The notes beneath the pieces are model-generated. The model ran no database searches. It saw only the letters and a program-made list of their open reading frames with translations, and was not told the DNA's origin. A stretch of DNA of 8,496 nucleotides, taken from the NCBI GenBank assembly GCA_902805985.1, contig CADCUW010000020.1:1-8496 (forward strand), written 5' to 3'. Shown in pieces: positions 6,173 through 8,496 of the stretch (the stretch's first letter is position 1; the number at the start of each line of letters is the position of its first letter). This DNA comes from an uncultured Rubrobacteraceae bacterium. Lineage in GTDB: Bacteria; Actinomycetota; Rubrobacteria; Rubrobacterales; Rubrobacteraceae. Position numbers and translations under genes: made by a program.

Positions 6173-7126
6173 TCACCGGGCGGCAGGTACTCCGCCCCCG
6201 CCCGGGGTCACGACGCCGGCTCGCGCGAAATCGGCCACGTCGAGGCCGCGGCAGGCATCGCGCGCGGTGTCGAGGAAGCCCTTGAGGACGGGCGTCATGC
6301 GCTCCGGGTTCCAGAAGAGGCCCATCTCCATCCAGCGGTCGGCGTCGTCTATCTCGGCGTAGACGACCCCGCTGCGCCGGAGGCTGCTGACCGAGGCGGG
6401 GAGCAGCGAGACCCCGATCCCGGCGGCCACCAGCCCGACCATGCCCTGCTTGGACTCCGCCTCCTGAACGATATTCGGGGCAAAGCCGGCGGCGGCGCAG
6501 AGGCCGACCATGTTGTCGTGCTTCTTCGGTCCGAAGCGTCTCGGGAAGAGGATGAAGGGGTCCGCCGCGAGGTCCGAAACCTCGACCCGCGCCTCCCCGG
6601 CGAGCGGATGGGTGTCGGGGAGGGCGACGACGACGGGTTCTCTGAAGACGATCTCGCCTTCGAGGCCCTCCGGGGTAAATTCGGGGTGTATCAGGCCGAC
6701 GTCGATCCGGCCCTCCGCGTGGGCGGAGATCTGATCCTCCGTAACCATCTCGTGCAGGAAGAGCGCCACGTTCGGATACCTCTCGCGGTACAGCCTCACG
6801 ATGTCCGGGAAGACGTTGTAGAGCGTCGCGGCTTCGTAGCCGAAGGAGATCTCCCCGACCTCCCCCCGGCGGGCGCGCTCGACCCTGCGGCGCGCACCTT
6901 CGACCCGCTCTAGAATAGCGCGGGCCTCGCCCAGGTAGATCCTGCCCGCCTCCGTGAGCGCCACGTTCCTGCGGTCCCGATCGAACAGGTTCGACCCGAG
7001 CTCGCCCTCCAGACGCTGCACGTGACGGCTCAGGGCAGGCTGAGCTATGTGCCGCTTCTCCGCGGCCCGGCCGAAGTGCAACTCCTCGGCCACCGCCACG
7101 AAGCTCTTGAGCAACTCCGTCTCCAC
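6173..7126 (-). CDS. LysR-family transcriptional regulator
   Basis: 317 residues from the chosen start. The N-terminus (about 1-60) is a LysR winged helix-turn-helix: LLKSFVAVAEELHFGRAA, then AQPALSRHVQRLEGELG and LFDRDRRNVALTEAG. A linker helix follows (65-90), then a periplasmic-binding-protein-like effector domain (from about 92, GEISFGYEA; with GRIDVGLIHPEF and GIGVSLLPASV typical of the fold). The effector is unknown. Start: GTG 7126 has the strong Shine-Dalgarno GGAGGTG (minus strand, 7135-7141) 8 bases upstream and gives the normal family N-terminus. The frame can start 15 codons earlier (GTG 7171), but that GTG has no RBS and lies inside the operator-like repeats. It is convergent with the alcohol dehydrogenase; shared GTGAT/ATCAC half-sites before both genes suggest it controls the dehydrogenase and itself. 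The downstream C-terminus (GVVTPGGGGVPAAR) is disordered-looking. Confidence 0.93.
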   Translation of the reverse strand: METELLKSFVAVAEELHFGRAAEKRHIAQPALSRHVQRLEGELGSNLFDRDRRNVALTEAGRIYLGEARAILERVEGARRRVERARRGEVGEISFGYEAATLYNVFPDIVRLYRERYPNVALFLHEMVTEDQISAHAEGRIDVGLIHPEFTPEGLEGEIVFREPVVVALPDTHPLAGEARVEVSDLAADPFILFPRRFGPKKHDNMVGLCAAAGFAPNIVQEAESKQGMVGLVAAGIGVSLLPASVSSLRRSGVVYAEIDDADRWMEMGLFWNPERMTPVLKGFLDTARDACRGLDVADFARAGVVTPGGGGVPAAR

Positions 7127-7134
7127 CTCTGATG

Positions 7135-7141
7135 CACCTCC
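7135..7141 (-). promoter_or_regulatory. Ribosome binding site of the LysR gene (GGAGGTG)
   Basis: GGAGGTG on the minus strand lies 8 bases before GTG 7126 and decides the start in favour of this codon over the in-frame GTG at 7171. Confidence 0.7.
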
Positions 7142-7181
7142 GTTATCACAATCGACATTTCGACTTATCACGAGTATAACG
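7141..7181. promoter_or_regulatory. LysR gene promoter and candidate autoregulatory site
   Basis: On the minus strand TATACT (7173-7178) is a likely -10, which would start transcription near 7166; no clear -35 was found. Downstream of it are two direct copies of GTGATAA (7165-7171 and 7143-7149), 22 bases or two helical turns apart. Between them is TCGACATTTCGA (7152-7163). The block is bounded by the inverted pair CGTTAT/ATAACG (7141-7146, 7176-7181). Position over the start region fits autorepression. Confidence 0.45.
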
Positions 7182-7355
7182 CCCTTGTAGCGGATTGGAT
7201 CTCCGCCACGAGCACCCTACACCGGAAAGAATAAGGCCCTGGCGTTTTCGCAATCGTCACTTCTCGCGTAAACAAGCCGGTTTCAACCGTCTTTGTGAGG
7301 GACACGGGGCTCGTCCGAAGAGCATCGCGGCACCCTGAAGTCGTCCAGACGGCGG
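7182..7355. other. Intergenic spacer between menH and the LysR gene
   Basis: 174 bases without a convincing gene. The only structure I see is CGGTTTCAACCG (7278-7289), a 5-bp inverted repeat with a 2-base gap, and a small CGGCT-CGT-AGCCG hairpin over the menH stop (about 7353-7365). Neither is followed by a good T tract, so termination of the men transcript here is not demonstrated. Confidence 0.3.
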
Positions 7356-8099
7356 CTACGAGCCGTCGAGCACGTTTCGCAACAGGGAGAGGTACTCGCC
7401 GGAGGCCTCGGCGTGGACGTTGTGACCCGCTCCCGGCACAACGGCCGCCCTTAGGGACGGACAGAGCGAGGCCATCCGGTGTGAGATCCCGACGAACTTC
7501 CCGTCTAGCTCCCCCGCGACGGCGAGGGATGGAACCCGTAACCCCGGAAGCTCCCCCCAGAGCGACGGCTGGCTGCCGGTCCCCAGGCCCCGCAGCGACT
7601 TTGCAAGCTCGGCGGGGACGTTGCGCATCTTGTCCTCGATGGTCCGGCGCAAGAGTTGCTCGTCCCGCGCGAGCGGCGCGAAGAGCGGCTGCAGGTACCA
7701 GTCGCGCAGAAACCCGCGAAAGTCCCCTGACTCCAACCGTTTCGCTTTCTGCTCGTCGGCGCTCCGTCTTGCCGCCCTCTCCCTTTGGTGTTCCAGGCCG
7801 GGGGAGGCGGACTCCAGGAAGAGGCCGGTGCAGCGGTCCGGGTGGCGAAGGGTGAGATACAGGGCGAGCCGGCCGCCCATCGAGTATCCGACCATCGTCG
7901 CCCGGCCCACCCCAACCTCGTCCAGGACATCGAGCACGGAGCGGGCCGCGCCCTCCATCGTGTAGCGATCCGGGGGCATCCCGAGCGAGGCGCCGTGTCC
8001 GGGGAGGTCGGCGGCGATGCGGAAGAGACGTTCGTCCAGGCTTGCCGAGACGTCGCGCCAGTCCTCCGCGCGGCCCATAAAGCCGTGCAGGAAGAGCAC
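7356..8099 (-). CDS. menH: SHCHC synthase (MenH), alpha/beta hydrolase of menaquinone synthesis
   Basis: An alpha/beta-hydrolase-fold protein that, in the MenH family, removes pyruvate from SEPHCHC to give SHCHC. Numbered from GTG 8099: oxyanion motif LHGFMG (4-9), LPGHG (32-36), nucleophile S73 in GYSMGGRLAL, acid D199 (GELDGKF) and base H226 (GAGHNVHA). GYSMGGRLAL and the position directly after menD support MenH over a general hydrolase. Start is a problem. GTG 8099 is the first ATG/GTG/TTG in frame after the stop at 8166-8168, but the family-like first strand is encoded upstream (LNHTLSGDPEGPA, 8138-8100). CTG 8147 or CTG 8138, with GGAGG at 8160-8164, may be the true start, making about 260-263 residues. 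The gene follows menD after a gap of about 40-90 bases, likely the same transcript. Confidence 0.85.
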   Translation of the reverse strand: MLFLHGFMGRAEDWRDVSASLDERLFRIAADLPGHGASLGMPPDRYTMEGAARSVLDVLDEVGVGRATMVGYSMGGRLALYLTLRHPDRCTGLFLESASPGLEHQRERAARRSADEQKAKRLESGDFRGFLRDWYLQPLFAPLARDEQLLRRTIEDKMRNVPAELAKSLRGLGTGSQPSLWGELPGLRVPSLAVAGELDGKFVGISHRMASLCPSLRAAVVPGAGHNVHAEASGEYLSLLRNVLDGS

Positions 8100-8188
8100 G
8101 GCAGGGCCTTCAGGGTCTCCGGAGAGGGTGTGGTTCAGGCTAGGCAGGGGACGTTCTCGCCTCCGTTACCTGGCTGCGCGGCACGGGA

Positions 8189-8496
8189 TCAGGCCTCCCC
8201 CATCCCGGCCGCCACCTCTTCGAGAAGCCTCCGGTGGACCGCCACGTTCTCGTCACGGTCGGTCTTGACCTCTATCAAGGATGGGCCGTCTCCCGACCGG
8301 GCCGTCCGGTAGGCGGAGAGGAGTTTCTGCGGCGTCTCGGGGCTCTCGTAGCGGAGCCCGAACATGGCGGCCGCGGGTTCGAAGCCGACGCCCTGCGGCG
8401 TGCCGAAGAACGGCTCGAAGAACGACTCGTGCCCGGAGACGGGCAGGAAGGAGAAGATCCCACCCCCGTCGTTGTTCAGGACGATCACCGTCACGG
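8189..8496 (-). CDS. menD: SEPHCHC synthase (MenD), C-terminal part (5' end outside window)
   Basis: About 101 C-terminal residues of the thiamine-diphosphate enzyme that joins isochorismate and 2-oxoglutarate in menaquinone synthesis. The visible part opens with VTVIVLNNDGGGIFSFLP, matching the ThDP/Mg-binding end of MenD domain III (E. coli has NNNGGQIFSLLP). Next come a family-like block (GVGFEPAAAMFGLRY) and the usual end (PSLIEVKTDRDENVAVHRRLLEEV). The GTG at 8494 is an internal Val, not a start, since the strand it opens needs preceding residues. The gene ends 41 bases before the probable CTG start of menH, consistent with a menD-menH operon. Confidence 0.93.
   Translation of the reverse strand, partial: VTVIVLNNDGGGIFSFLPVSGHESFFEPFFGTPQGVGFEPAAAMFGLRYESPETPQKLLSAYRTARSGDGPSLIEVKTDRDENVAVHRRLLEEVAAGMGEA

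Noticed and set aside
6119..6913. 264-codon plus-strand open frame opposite the LysR gene
   Set aside because: It is an antisense shadow of the LysR gene, with no RBS and no family resemblance.
7127..7171. Earlier GTG start of the LysR protein
   Set aside because: There is no RBS before 7171, the codon lies in a regulatory repeat, and GGAGGTG precedes GTG 7126 at ideal spacing.
7278..7289. CGGTTTCAACCG inverted repeat as terminator of the men transcript
   Set aside because: The loop is only 2 bases, the stem is 5 bp, and no T tract follows on the minus strand.
1..8496. CRISPR array, tRNA, rRNA, insertion sequence or prophage signal
   Set aside because: No regularly spaced repeats, cloverleaf-like segments, transposase motifs or terminal inverted repeats were seen on either strand.

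Overview
The window is GC-rich (roughly two-thirds G+C by eye), densely coded and rich in GTG starts. It carries menaquinone-pathway genes, a fused response-regulator/thioredoxin-reductase-like flavoprotein and a GMC-oxidoreductase-like fragment. This mix fits a high-GC actinobacterium, and a Rubrobacter-type lineage is my best guess. No marker gene is present to prove it.

Layout. (1) Bases 2-3799, plus strand: a tight run of three genes. These are the 3' part of a GMC/cholesterol-oxidase-like protein, then a receiver + glutaredoxin-like + FAD/NAD(P)H flavoprotein (4-base overlap), then a membrane-inserted metallophosphoesterase (11-base overlap). (2) Bases 3856-4707, minus strand: menB (DHNA-CoA synthase), convergent with the first block. 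Its ATG lies 7 bases after a perfect TATAAT, so its mRNA is probably leaderless. (3) Bases 4708-5070: a divergent intergenic region. The ADH side holds an 8+8 base dyad of LysR type (T-N11-A), a TATAAG box beside a 10-base palindrome, and a 9-bp hairpin that buries the ribosome binding site. (4) Bases 5071-6090, plus strand: a zinc-dependent medium-chain alcohol dehydrogenase. (5) Bases 6173-7126, minus strand: a LysR-type regulator convergent with the dehydrogenase, with repeated GTGATAA half-sites in its own leader. (6) Bases 7356-8496, minus strand: menH, then the 3' end of menD, which runs off the window.

How the genes work together. menD, menH and menB act in one route, from isochorismate through SEPHCHC and SHCHC (menD, menH) towards DHNA-CoA (menB, after o-succinylbenzoate is formed and activated). 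The alcohol dehydrogenase and LysR genes sit between menH and menB and look like a separate regulator-target module. The dyad before the dehydrogenase and the repeats before the LysR gene share GTGAT/ATCAC half-sites, so I infer that the LysR protein controls both. The plus-strand block at the left suggests a redox or signal-responsive operon of unknown substrate. No tRNA, rRNA, CRISPR array, insertion sequence or prophage signal was seen.
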